In this document: positions 56,018-64,000 of the stretch, one piece after another | Layout: every line of letters begins with the position of its first letter | Position numbering within the stretch: the stretch's first letter is position 1 | Assembly (NCBI RefSeq): GCF_003336705.1 | Contig: NZ_QMDL01000003.1 | Coordinates: 211 to 64,210 of the forward strand | From: Marinobacter litoralis | GTDB lineage: Bacteria > Pseudomonadota > Gammaproteobacteria > Pseudomonadales > Oleiphilaceae | Length of the DNA stretch: 64,000 bases | Reading direction: 5' to 3' | Made by a program: the position numbers and the translations under genes | Notes under the pieces: model-generated | The model's database searches: none | Told to the model about the DNA's origin: nothing | Seen by the model: the letters and a program-made list of their open reading frames with translations, nothing else

Positions 56018-56824
56018 TCAAAAACCAATCTCAATATCGTAATCCATCACCACCGGAGCGTGGTCCGAAAAACGCGTACTGCCATCAATCCAACCATCAC
56101 TGATGGTCTTGCGAATACCCGGTGTCAGCAACTGATAATCCACCCGAATGCCCGCCTTCTTGCGCGAACCCTCGGTCTGCTCCGGCCACCAGGTAAACTG
56201 ATTACTCTGCTTATTGATCTCACGGAACGCATCAATACAGCCCATCTCATCAAACAAACGATCCAACCAGGCCCGCTCATGGGGCAAAAACCCGGAAAAA
56301 TCCGTCTTGTGATAAAGCGGGCTGGCATCCGTCACATGATGAGCAGACTGCAAGTTCGCACAGAAAATAAACTGACGGCGCTTGCGCAGCGTCTTCTGCA
56401 TATGCACACCGAACGCATCCAGAAACTCATCTTTGTGATCCAGAACCGTCAGATCATCATCGCCAATCAGCTCTTCCTCACGCCCCAGCGCACACGGCGC
56501 CAGCACACAAGCTACAGAAACTTTATCGAAATCCGCCTGAATAAAACGACCTTCACGGTCTGCCTGCTCATTGGCAAATCCGTACATTATCGCCTTCGGG
56601 AAATGACGGGTATAAATGCCAACTCCGCCGTGCTCATTCAGCTCACCATCAATAAAGTAAGCCTCATAGCCCTCAGGAATCAGATTTTTATCTTCGACTT
56701 CATAGGCACGCATGCGGTGGTCCTGAACACACACCACATCGGCGTCCTGCTCTGCCAGCCAGTCAAAAAAGCCTTTCTCAACAGCCTGCTCCAGACCGTT
56801 GACGCTAATGGATACTACGCGCAT
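56018..56824 (-). CDS. crc: Catabolite repression control protein Crc
   Basis: Exonuclease III-like protein that, with Hfq, represses translation of catabolic mRNAs carrying CA motifs. The 268-residue sequence matches Pseudomonas Crc over its length ([42 protein letters not shown]). Nuclease residues are altered: the ExoIII catalytic glutamate position reads D35 (CVQDHR) and the GDxN motif reads CANL (155-158). It is thus probably not a nuclease. It is divergent from pyrE, with rph beyond, the Pseudomonas order. Its RNA antagonist crcZ is in the same window. Confidence 0.93.
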   Translation of the reverse strand: MRVVSISVNGLEQAVEKGFFDWLAEQDADVVCVQDHRMRAYEVEDKNLIPEGYEAYFIDGELNEHGGVGIYTRHFPKAIMYGFANEQADREGRFIQADFDKVSVACVLAPCALGREEELIGDDDLTVLDHKDEFLDAFGVHMQKTLRKRRQFIFCANLQSAHHVTDASPLYHKTDFSGFLPHERAWLDRLFDEMGCIDAFREINKQSNQFTWWPEQTEGSRKKAGIRVDYQLLTPGIRKTISDGWIDGSTRFSDHAPVVMDYDIEIGF

Positions 56825-56904
56825 ACGTGTTCCCTGATTCGGTTTCTGTGTATGATACCGGTTTTACGCCTTATTTAAAGTCAAACCCCGCCAGAAGCCT
56901 TGCC

Positions 56905-57543
56905 ATGCACGACTATCAGAAAAATTTTATCGAGTTTGCCATTCAGCGAAATGTTCTTCGTTTTGGAGAATTCACTCTCAAATCCGGACGCACCAGCCCT
57001 TACTTTTTCAATGCCGGACTGTTCAACACCGGAGACGACCTGCTGCAATTGAGCAAGGCCTACGCCGCCGCCATTGAGCGCAGCGGCTTGGATTATGACA
57101 TCATTTTCGGACCCGCCTATAAGGGCATTCCGTTGGCCACCGTTACGGCTATGGCCCTGGCTACAGACGGTAACAGCAAACCTTTTGCGTTTAACCGCAA
57201 AGAAAAGAAAGATCACGGAGAAGGTGGCAATATTGTAGGCGCGCCACTACAAGGTAAAGTATTGATCGTTGATGATGTAATTACCGCCGGCACCGCCATA
57301 CGGGAATCCATCGACATCATCCGGGCCGCTGGTGCAGAACCTGCCGGAGTATTAATTGCTCTGGACCGCCAGGAAAAGGGCAACGGCGAACTCTCCGCCA
57401 TACAGGAAGTCGAACAAGAATTCGGCATCCCGGTGGTTAGCATCATTCGCTTGGAACAAGTACTAGACTACTTAAAGTCTAACCCCGAGTTTGCCGGACA
57501 CGCAGAAAACGTAGCCAGCTACCGGGATCGTTACGGAGTCTGA
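56905..57543 (+). CDS. pyrE: Orotate phosphoribosyltransferase
   Basis: Joins orotate and PRPP in pyrimidine synthesis. ATG 56905 gives 212 residues starting [13 protein letters not shown]; an in-frame ATG at 56827 lies only 2 bp from the crc start and is unlikely. The [14 protein letters not shown] loop, [11 protein letters not shown] and the PRPP motif [13 protein letters not shown] are intact. Followed after 3 bp by the DUF4124 gene. Confidence 0.96.
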   Translation: MHDYQKNFIEFAIQRNVLRFGEFTLKSGRTSPYFFNAGLFNTGDDLLQLSKAYAAAIERSGLDYDIIFGPAYKGIPLATVTAMALATDGNSKPFAFNRKEKKDHGEGGNIVGAPLQGKVLIVDDVITAGTAIRESIDIIRAAGAEPAGVLIALDRQEKGNGELSAIQEVEQEFGIPVVSIIRLEQVLDYLKSNPEFAGHAENVASYRDRYGV

Positions 57544-57546
57544 TAC

Positions 57547-58206
57547 ATGCAGCACCGCCTCACCAAAGCTCCGGTTCTTGCCGGCCTCATCTCCTTGGGG
57601 CTGCTAACCTCTGCAGTCGTGCAGGCGGGCATGTATCGCTACACAGACGCTAACGGCCAGCTGGTCATCAGCAACACCATCCCTCAGGAAGCCACCAAAC
57701 GCGGCTACCAGATCATCAGCGACAGCGGGCGGGTCATTGAAACGATAGCCCCCGCCCCCACCGCCGAAGAACTCGCCGCCCGAGAAGCTGAAAAAGAGCG
57801 CAAGCAGCAGCAGGAAGCTCAACTAGAACAAGACCGGCTACTCCTGAAACGCTTTAGCCATCCGGATCAGGCTGTTCGGGCCATGCATCGAAAAGTGCAG
57901 GAACTGGAAGGCCTTATTGCCTTGAAGCGGGGCAACATTTCCGTATTAACCAGCCAACTCGACAACGAACAACGCCGAGCCGCCGAGATGGAAAGGGCCG
58001 GAAGAAACGTCCCCGACGCCACGCTCAAAAAGATCTATCGGCTGGAAGGTCAGGTTCGCGATATCGAACGTGAAATCGCGGCTCAGCGTCTGGAAATTGA
58101 TGCAGTTGCCAAACGCTTTATTTCCGACATCGAACGGCTGGAAGAAATCACCGATTCAGAACGCACCTTGCCTCTGACGGATTCCGAATCAGCCAGTTCC
58201 GAGTAG
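57547..58206 (+). CDS. DUF4124 domain protein with coiled coil
   Basis: A secreted (periplasmic) protein of 219 residues. A signal peptide (cleavage near VQA, residue 27) is followed by the short DUF4124 motif (MYRYTDANGQLVISNTIP) and long charged coiled-coil helices (about 75-205). Function unknown. It follows pyrE by 3 bp and precedes a strong bidirectional terminator; the same gene follows pyrE in Pseudomonas. Confidence 0.88.
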   Translation: MQHRLTKAPVLAGLISLGLLTSAVVQAGMYRYTDANGQLVISNTIPQEATKRGYQIISDSGRVIETIAPAPTAEELAAREAEKERKQQQEAQLEQDRLLLKRFSHPDQAVRAMHRKVQELEGLIALKRGNISVLTSQLDNEQRRAAEMERAGRNVPDATLKKIYRLEGQVRDIEREIAAQRLEIDAVAKRFISDIERLEEITDSERTLPLTDSESASSE

Positions 58207-58240
58207 TGCTCACCTGAAGTTCGTCGGGGCAGGAAACACA

Positions 58241-58270
58241 AAAAAGGCGCTCAACATGGAGCGCCTTTTT
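58241..58270. terminator. Bidirectional terminator between DUF4124 and phasin genes
   Basis: A 7-bp GGCGCTC/GAGCGCC stem (58246-58252 with 58259-58265), a 6-nt loop, five A before and five T after, so it works for both convergent genes. Confidence 0.92.
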
Positions 58271-58293
58271 CGCTACTGCAACAACCTAAAACA

Positions 58294-58695
58294 TTAGGCA
58301 GAAGCAGCGGCTTTCTTCTTAGCGGCAGTCTTCTTTGCAGGCTTCTTGCCTTCAACAGCCTTCTTCGCATCTTCAGCGGCTTCAGCTACGTCTTCAGCAG
58401 CTTCAGCTACGGCTTCTGCGCCTTCAGCAGCTTCTTTCTCAAGCTTGGCAACCAACTCGGCAGCGAAATCACCGAAACGGGTGTTCAGGCTACGCAGCTG
58501 ATTGAACAAAGTGTCGGAGTAACCGTTGTAGCGCTCACGCAGAGTCTGAACGGTGTATTCACGAACTTCAGCTTCCAGCTTCTCAGCGAAATCGAAAGGC
58601 TTGGCTGCCAGCTTCTTCTGCTGCTCTTCAGCAGTAGTGATGCCCTTTTCAACGATGTCCTGCAGCTGCTCTTGGTAAGATTTAAGTTTACCCAT
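58294..58695 (-). CDS. Phasin-like protein with lysine/alanine-rich tail
   Basis: A 133-residue, almost wholly helical protein. The first ~85 residues resemble phasins, which coat polyhydroxyalkanoate granules. Then comes an acidic alanine/glutamate/valine repeat region (about 88-114), and a basic tail KKPAKKTAAKKKAAASA. PhaF of Pseudomonas joins a phasin domain to a much longer histone-like AKP-rich tail; this is a short relative at most. GGAGAA lies 6 nt before the start. The 266-bp gap upstream is AT-rich, with no clear promoter seen. Confidence 0.75.
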   Translation of the reverse strand: MGKLKSYQEQLQDIVEKGITTAEEQQKKLAAKPFDFAEKLEAEVREYTVQTLRERYNGYSDTLFNQLRSLNTRFGDFAAELVAKLEKEAAEGAEAVAEAAEDVAEAAEDAKKAVEGKKPAKKTAAKKKAAASA

Positions 58696-58961
58696 AGTAT
58701 TTCTCCTTGGTTTAGTCTCTTTCAGCCCTGAAACCGGAACTCCCGGTGGCCTTTAGTAGATTTCAACACCTAAGTTACGGGTAAAAATTAGAATGTTCAC
58801 ACTAAAAATGATTGCCTAGCCTTTACCAAATTGTCACTTGATCACTTTTGCACCGAAGGCATAATTGCCACCTGTTTTTTCTGGCCCGTCTCCCTGTTGT
58901 ATTCAGGCTCCATACGAACTTAAAGGGGCATTTCCAAGTAGACCCCGTATGCGAGTAAACC

Positions 58962-59474
58962 ATGAACAATCTTCGATCTCACCGGCCAGGCGGTCGGCCG
59001 CGCGTGCCGCTTACTGCCCTATTTGCAATTTCAACGCTGTTCCTGACTGGCTGCCAAGACGGCGCAGGCACATCGAACACGGCAAACATTCAGCACACAG
59101 AAACCACAGAACACAACCAAACGAAAAGGTTCCAAGGCAATACCAGCGGCCCATTAACGAATACTGCTGACTCGTTTTCCAAACGCTCACCTGCAAACCA
59201 GACTCTCGAAACACCCAAAACACTCGTGTGGAGCGCTCCACTTACACGAGAGGACGGATCATCTCTGGCGATAGGGCAAATAGCCGAATACAGAATTTAC
59301 TACCGTCTGAAGTACAAAGACCGTTTCAGCGTGATCCCGATTACCGACACCAGCAACACCAAATATCCGCTGACAGGCCTGCCCCCCGGCGCCTACGAGT
59401 TCTCCATAACCACTGTAGACGCTGAGGGCTTGGAAAGCCGCCGCTCAGAGTCGGTTGAAATCAACCTGATATAA
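58962..59474 (+). CDS. Fibronectin type III domain lipoprotein
   Basis: A 170-residue lipoprotein (LTGC, lipidated C31) with a serine/threonine-rich disordered spacer (about 32-80) and one FN3 domain (about 83-168; VWSAPLTREDGSSL, IAEYRIYYRL, then LPPGAYEFSITTVDAEG). Function unknown. No strong ribosome binding site. It converges on the DUF2782 gene. Confidence 0.82.
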   Translation: MNNLRSHRPGGRPRVPLTALFAISTLFLTGCQDGAGTSNTANIQHTETTEHNQTKRFQGNTSGPLTNTADSFSKRSPANQTLETPKTLVWSAPLTREDGSSLAIGQIAEYRIYYRLKYKDRFSVIPITDTSNTKYPLTGLPPGAYEFSITTVDAEGLESRRSESVEINLI

Positions 59475-59497
59475 GCGGCGTATAGAGAAAGGAATCT

Positions 59498-59842
59498 TTA
59501 CCAGCGAAACAACACCCAGCTGGGGACAAGGAGGTCCGAATCCGTGTCCTGCACCCAACCACCCCCGTCGGCAGGCACCAGGTAGTACTCTGGCCCCACT
59601 TCGGGCACCACTTTGATTTCCATAAGCTGCCCGTTTACCCGGTATTCATAGAACACTTCGCCGTCACCCGGGCGAATCACAATCTCGGTACCACCCGCTG
59701 GCGGCTGGTAGTCGGTAATCACCAGCGGCTCTTTCGGTGTCTCCACCGGAGTCGCATCCAAAGCCCCGTTGTCCTGAGCCATCAGCGGCACAGAGAAACA
59801 GCCCAACAACAGGGCGGAACAGGCGATTCGTTTCATTTTCAT
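59498..59842 (-). CDS. DUF2782 periplasmic protein
   Basis: A 114-residue exported protein. A signal peptide (cleavage after LMA, about residue 22) precedes the DUF2782 core (about 40-114), with IVIRPGDGEVFYEYRVNG and the C-terminal PSWVLFRW ending in tryptophan. Function unknown. Divergent from polA, a conserved pairing in Pseudomonas. Confidence 0.88.
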   Translation of the reverse strand: MKMKRIACSALLLGCFSVPLMAQDNGALDATPVETPKEPLVITDYQPPAGGTEIVIRPGDGEVFYEYRVNGQLMEIKVVPEVGPEYYLVPADGGGWVQDTDSDLLVPSWVLFRW

Positions 59843-59941
59843 GGTACCCTCTGACTCATCATTCAGGCTTTGAATAACACTCTAAGTTAAGAGTTGCACA
59901 AGCCAACCCACGCTTCAATCAGAATCCGGATTTGCATCGAC

Positions 59942-62668
59942 ATGACTGAGAAAAAGACTCCCCCCGTGGTTCTGGTAGACGGTTCGTCCTATTTGTTCCG
60001 TGCCTACCACGCGCTGCCGCCACTGACCACCAGCAAGAACCATCCGACCGGCGCCATCAAAGGCGTAGTCAGCATGTTACGCCGACTGGATCAGGACTTT
60101 CCGGAATCCAAGGTCGTGGTGGTGTTTGATGCCAAGGGCAAAACCTTCCGTCACGAGATGTACGAAGAGTACAAAGCCAATCGCCCACCCATGCCGGAAG
60201 ACCTGGCCATCCAGATTGAACCCATCCACGAGATTGTGAAGGCAATGGGGCTGCCGCTTTTGATTGTGCCCGGTGTCGAGGCCGACGATGTGATTGGCAC
60301 GCTGGCCAATGAAGCCACCCATAAAGGCATCGATGTGGTGGTGTCTACCGGCGACAAAGACATGGCGCAACTGGTGAGCGACCATGTCACACTGATCAAC
60401 ACCATGACCGAAACCGCCATGGACCGAGACGGCGTGATCGAGAAATTCGGCGTAACGCCGGAGCAGATCATCGATTATCTTGCGCTGGTCGGCGACAAAG
60501 TGGACAACATTCCCGGCGTGAACAAATGCGGCCCGAAAACCGCGGTTAAATGGCTTCAGGCGTATAACGATCTCGACAACCTGATCGAGCACGCCGGAGA
60601 AATCAAAGGCAAGATTGGCGAATACCTACGCGAAGCCATCGACACCCTGCCCCTGAGCCGAGATTTGGCCACCATTCGCTTGGATGTAGACCTGGAATTC
60701 GGTCTGGAAGATCTGACCGAGCGGGAGCAGAACGACGAGGCGCTGCTGGAACTGTTCAAAGAGTATGAGTTTCGGGGTTGGATTTCCCAACTGGAGAACC
60801 GCGATACCGAAACGCCAGAAACTGTCGCTGCCGCTGAAGAACCCAAGCAAGCCATCGAAAGGACTTACACCGTCATCACCGAGCAAAGCGAGTTCGATGC
60901 TTGGCTAAAACGCTTGGAAGCCGCAGATCAGTTTGCCTTCGACACCGAAACCACCAGCTTGCGCTATATGGATGCCGAAATAGTCGGCGTCTCCTTCGCT
61001 ATCGAACCCGGCGAAGCGGCTTACGTGCCCGTTGGCCACGACTACATGGGCGCGCCAGAACAACTGGATCGTGACAAGGTACTGGCCCAGCTCAAGCCGC
61101 TGCTGGAAAACCCGAAGCAAGCAAAAATCGGCCAGAACCTGAAGTACGACAAGAACGTACTCGCCAACCACGGCATTCATTTGGAAGGTATCAGCGACGA
61201 CACCATGGTGGAGTCTTACGTGCTCAACTCTGTGGCCACTCGCCACGACATGGACAGCCTCGCCAAAACCTATCTGGATGAGGAAACCGTTAGTTTCGAG
61301 TCCATCGCTGGCAAAGGTGCCAAGCAGCTGACCTTCAACCAGATCGATCTGGAAAAAGCTGGCCCCTACGCGGCCGAAGACGCAGACATCACGCTGCGCC
61401 TGCACCACGCCTTGAGCCCCAAACTAAAAGAAATCGGCAAGCTGGAATCGGTGTACAGGGACATCGACTTGCCGCTGGTGCCGGTACTGTCCCGTATGGA
61501 ACAGCGCGGAACATTGATCAGCGCCAGCACGTTACGACAGCACAGCCAGGAACTGGCCGAGCGCATGGCCGAGCTTGAGAAAGAAGCGCACGAAGTGGCC
61601 GGTGAAGCCTTTAATCTGGGCTCTCCCAAACAGCTACAAGCCATTCTTTACGACAAGTTCGGCCTGAGGGTCATCAAGAAGACGCCAAAAGGCGCACCGT
61701 CTACCGCGGAACCCGTGTTACAGGAACTTGCCCACGAACACGAACTGCCCCGGCTGATCGTGGAACATCGCAGCCTGAGCAAGCTCAAATCAACTTACAC
61801 CGACACTTTGCCAGAGTTGATCCACCATCGAACGGGCCGGGTGCATACGTCTTACCACCAAGCGGTGACCGCCACGGGGCGACTCTCATCCTCTGAGCCC
61901 AACCTGCAGAACATCCCGATTCGAACACAGGAAGGCCGCCGCATCCGTCAGGCGTTTATTGCGCCGGAAGGCTACAAACTGCTGGCGGCGGACTACTCCC
62001 AGATCGAACTGCGCATTATGGCCCATTTGTCGGGCGACAAAGGCTTACTGAAAGCCTTCGAGCACGGCGAAGATATCCACAAGGCGACGGCGGCGGAAGT
62101 GTTCGGTGTAAGCCTGATTGAAGTGTCTTCCGACCAGCGCCGCAGCGCCAAGGCCATTAACTTCGGCCTGATTTACGGCATGTCGGCCTTTGGATTGGCC
62201 CGCCAGCTGGGTGTAGAACGGAAAGTGGCTCAGGAATACATTGATAGATACTTCGATCGTTACCCGGGCGTACTGCGCTACATGGACAACATCCGCAAGC
62301 AGGCCCACGAAGACGGCTATGTGGAAACCCTGTACGGCCGCCGCCTTTACCTGCCGGAGATCAACGCCCGTAACAAGCAGCTGCAACAGGCCGCCGAACG
62401 CACCGCCATCAACGCACCGATGCAAGGCACCGCGGCAGACATCATCAAGCGCGCGATGATCGACGTGGACCAATGGCTGTATGAAAACCACGCTGACGAT
62501 GCCGTGATGACCATGCAGGTGCACGATGAATTGATCATCGAAGTTCGCGAAGAAGCTGTGGAAAAAGTTCGAGAGGGGCTGGTAAAGCGCATGTCCGCCG
62601 CCGCCAAACTCGACGTGCCACTGCTCGTGGAAGCGGGTGTCGGTGACAACTGGGACCAAGCCCACTAA
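59942..62668 (+). CDS. polA: DNA polymerase I
   Basis: Removes RNA primers and fills gaps. ATG 59942 gives 908 residues starting MTEKKTPPVVLVDGSSY; an upstream TTG at 59894 is unlikely. The 5' nuclease domain (about 1-290) is complete, the 3'-5' exonuclease has FDTETTSL, and the polymerase domain has DYSQIELR (motif A), RRSAKAINFGLIYG (motif B) and QVHDELI (motif C). A bidirectional-looking terminator follows. Confidence 0.97.
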   Translation: MTEKKTPPVVLVDGSSYLFRAYHALPPLTTSKNHPTGAIKGVVSMLRRLDQDFPESKVVVVFDAKGKTFRHEMYEEYKANRPPMPEDLAIQIEPIHEIVKAMGLPLLIVPGVEADDVIGTLANEATHKGIDVVVSTGDKDMAQLVSDHVTLINTMTETAMDRDGVIEKFGVTPEQIIDYLALVGDKVDNIPGVNKCGPKTAVKWLQAYNDLDNLIEHAGEIKGKIGEYLREAIDTLPLSRDLATIRLDVDLEFGLEDLTEREQNDEALLELFKEYEFRGWISQLENRDTETPETVAAAEEPKQAIERTYTVITEQSEFDAWLKRLEAADQFAFDTETTSLRYMDAEIVGVSFAIEPGEAAYVPVGHDYMGAPEQLDRDKVLAQLKPLLENPKQAKIGQNLKYDKNVLANHGIHLEGISDDTMVESYVLNSVATRHDMDSLAKTYLDEETVSFESIAGKGAKQLTFNQIDLEKAGPYAAEDADITLRLHHALSPKLKEIGKLESVYRDIDLPLVPVLSRMEQRGTLISASTLRQHSQELAERMAELEKEAHEVAGEAFNLGSPKQLQAILYDKFGLRVIKKTPKGAPSTAEPVLQELAHEHELPRLIVEHRSLSKLKSTYTDTLPELIHHRTGRVHTSYHQAVTATGRLSSSEPNLQNIPIRTQEGRRIRQAFIAPEGYKLLAADYSQIELRIMAHLSGDKGLLKAFEHGEDIHKATAAEVFGVSLIEVSSDQRRSAKAINFGLIYGMSAFGLARQLGVERKVAQEYIDRYFDRYPGVLRYMDNIRKQAHEDGYVETLYGRRLYLPEINARNKQLQQAAERTAINAPMQGTAADIIKRAMIDVDQWLYENHADDAVMTMQVHDELIIEVREEAVEKVREGLVKRMSAAAKLDVPLLVEAGVGDNWDQAH

Positions 62669-62673
62669 CGCAA

Positions 62674-62710
62674 AACGCCCGGTGAGCTTCCTCAACCGGG
62701 CGTTTTTTTT
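62674..62710 (+). terminator. Terminator of polA
   Basis: Perfect 10-bp stem (62674-62683 with 62695-62704), an 11-nt loop and eight T (62703-62710), 6 bp past the stop. A short A run on the left could let it work for the convergent porin gene too. Confidence 0.9.
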
Positions 62711-62730
62711 GCGGTTAGCTAAGCGGCTTA

Positions 62731-64000
62731 TTAGAACGCTTTGCTGACCTCGATCGCGGCGCTCCAGGCGCTGAGTTCGTATTCAGCTGTGTAGTAGCTC
62801 GGATCTTCAATCCCTGGCGCAAGCTCGGCGACCTGATCAGGGTTACTGTGCTGGTAGTTACGCTCAGTGAACTTTGGATCGTCTTTGAACAGCAGAGTTC
62901 CTACCGCTACGTCAACAGCCCAGCCACTTTGCGCATCTTTCCACTGCGTACCTAGTGTCAGCCAATGACGATCGCTAGACGGGATACGGGCAGTTAAGTA
63001 CTGGTCCACAGGAGATTCATCCCAAGCATAACCGGCTTTGAAGGCCCATTCTGGCGTTGCTTGCCAGATACCACCCACATTCACCTGCCAAGTATTTTTC
63101 CACTTTTCCGTAATATGGGTAACGGGCTCATCGCCAGTTCTACCAGTTACTTGGCTGATCTGACCGGAATCGCCTTCACGACTATTGATGTCAAGTTCTT
63201 CAAACCGTCCCCAACGCGCATAAGTAGCGCCCGCTAGCAGGGTTACTTCATCAGTCAGGTGGTGACGAACGCCGAATGTGATCGCCTCTGGAATCGCCAG
63301 AGGAACTTCAACTTTTTCAGTCAAGGTTGTGGTTGCACCAGGGTTGCCTGGAACAGGGAAGTTACTGATTTCAGCATCACCCTTTAACTTCAATTCCGTA
63401 CCCGTCTGGGCACTCAAGCCAAATTGCGTACGTTCGTCCAACTCATAAAGAAAACCAACCCGGAAGGTAACACCGATATCATCACCTTCTATGTCGGCGT
63501 ATGGGTCTGCCGGCAGATTGTTCAGAGCCTGCTGTGATCCTGCTTGTGCACCAGCCTGTTGGGCTGCAGCAATTTGCTGTGGCGTAGCATTTGGATTTGC
63601 AGTTAGAAGCTGCGTGACAGCTTGCTGCGCGCCCGCTTGGGCTCCTTGCCGGAAAGCAACGGCAGACACATCTTGAAACTTAGTCAGGCGCCCCTCGGCA
63701 TACATGATGTTCAGCCCAACGCCCATGGACAGACCTTTACCATTGTTCACAGACAGGGACGGAGTGAATGCAATAGCTTTCAGTTCAGTCTTATCGGCAA
63801 AGTAACGACCTTCAAAATTATCGTCATAATCGGCCGCAAGCCCATAAGGAGCATGAATACCAAAACCAACGTCGATAGACTCGTTAACTTCATGGGTTAA
63901 ATAGAAGTTAGGCAGCACCGCCAGGTCAGCAATATCACCGCCATGATTACCATTTACCGGTACGTTAACACCTGGAACATTCCGGCGCGCTTCGGCATGC
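62731..64000 (-). CDS. OmpP1/FadL family outer membrane transporter (5' end beyond window)
   Basis: About 423 codons are visible. The frame stays open to the right edge, so the signal peptide and true start lie outside; a GTG at 63918 is internal (residues before it read GGDIADLA). Features are the FadL-type GFGIHAPYGLAADYDDNFEGRY loop, alternating beta strands, and a terminal phenylalanine (EVSKAF) for outer membrane insertion. An alanine/glutamine-rich insert of about 45 residues (minus strand 63680-63510) interrupts the barrel, probably in an extracellular loop. It is a second FadL-type porin distinct from that at 38312. Confidence 0.88.
   Translation of the reverse strand, partial: HAEARRNVPGVNVPVNGNHGGDIADLAVLPNFYLTHEVNESIDVGFGIHAPYGLAADYDDNFEGRYFADKTELKAIAFTPSLSVNNGKGLSMGVGLNIMYAEGRLTKFQDVSAVAFRQGAQAGAQQAVTQLLTANPNATPQQIAAAQQAGAQAGSQQALNNLPADPYADIEGDDIGVTFRVGFLYELDERTQFGLSAQTGTELKLKGDAEISNFPVPGNPGATTTLTEKVEVPLAIPEAITFGVRHHLTDEVTLLAGATYARWGRFEELDINSREGDSGQISQVTGRTGDEPVTHITEKWKNTWQVNVGGIWQATPEWAFKAGYAWDESPVDQYLTARIPSSDRHWLTLGTQWKDAQSGWAVDVAVGTLLFKDDPKFTERNYQHSNPDQVAELAPGIEDPSYYTAEYELSAWSAAIEVSKAF

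Overview
The window looks like chromosomal DNA from a marine gammaproteobacterium of the Marinobacter type. Base composition is moderately GC-rich. Nearly every block of genes keeps the order known from Pseudomonas: tyrS-M23 peptidase-anmK-erpA-argC; thiD-thiE-hemL; dksA-gluQ-cbrX-cbrA-cbrB-crcZ-pcnB-folK-panB-panC-pgi; folK-folB-plsY-tsaD-rpsU-dnaG-rpoD; recG-oxyR-ridA-spoT-rpoZ-gmk-yicC-rph-crc-pyrE; DUF2782-polA. A FadL-type porin paired with a large lipoprotein resembles the AupA/AupB alkane-uptake pair reported in Marinobacter. The genus call is an inference from gene order and protein content. I see no prophage, insertion sequence, CRISPR array or integrated island.

Layout. 1-112: an outward-facing rRNA-type promoter and a hairpin behind tyrS. 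113-6794: tRNA charging (tyrS), cell-wall enzymes (M23 peptidase, anmK), erpA, a bactofilin and argC. 6939-13004: CLC channel, hemJ, thiD, thiE, hemL and a DUF4382 lipoprotein. 13045-18728: PBP1b with its probable TPR lipoprotein activator, a phosphotransferase/P-loop fusion, a Rieske protein and sfsA. 18895-26933: dksA, gluQ, the CbrX-CbrA-CbrB sensory system, the CrcZ small RNA and pcnB. 26930-33564: folate, pantothenate, glycolytic, phospholipid and tRNA-modification genes. 33799-38020: the rpsU-dnaG-rpoD macromolecular synthesis operon and tRNA-Ile2(CAU). 38312-43827: the porin/lipoprotein pair, a DUF2489 protein and an unexplained transcribed-looking gap. 43827-55866: HDOD protein, recG, oxyR, an epimerase, ridA, spoT, rpoZ, gmk, a Usp protein, yicC and rph. 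56018-64000: crc, pyrE, DUF4124 protein, phasin-like protein, FN3 lipoprotein, DUF2782 protein, polA and a truncated FadL porin.

The most coherent system is carbon catabolite repression. CbrA/CbrB (with the 58-residue CbrX, recorded here at 20313-20489) should activate a sigma-54 promoter at 25011-25026. That promoter is preceded by a cluster of GTAACA half-sites, including one TGTTAC-N15-GTAACA. It drives an RNA of about 385 nt carrying several AANAAYAANAA motifs and ending in an intrinsic terminator; this is a CrcZ homologue, the decoy for the Hfq/Crc repressor complex. The Crc protein itself is encoded 31 kb away (56018-56824). A near-perfect CA motif sits next to the ribosome binding site of the FadL/AupA-like gene, so hydrocarbon or lipid uptake may be a target of this circuit. 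A further perfect CA motif lies in the orphan intergenic region 43547-43826.

Other points worth a look are a probable AUC start codon for thiD, a perfect 23-bp inverted repeat between rph and crc, a sharp drop in GC inside the large lipoprotein gene, and two folK paralogues.
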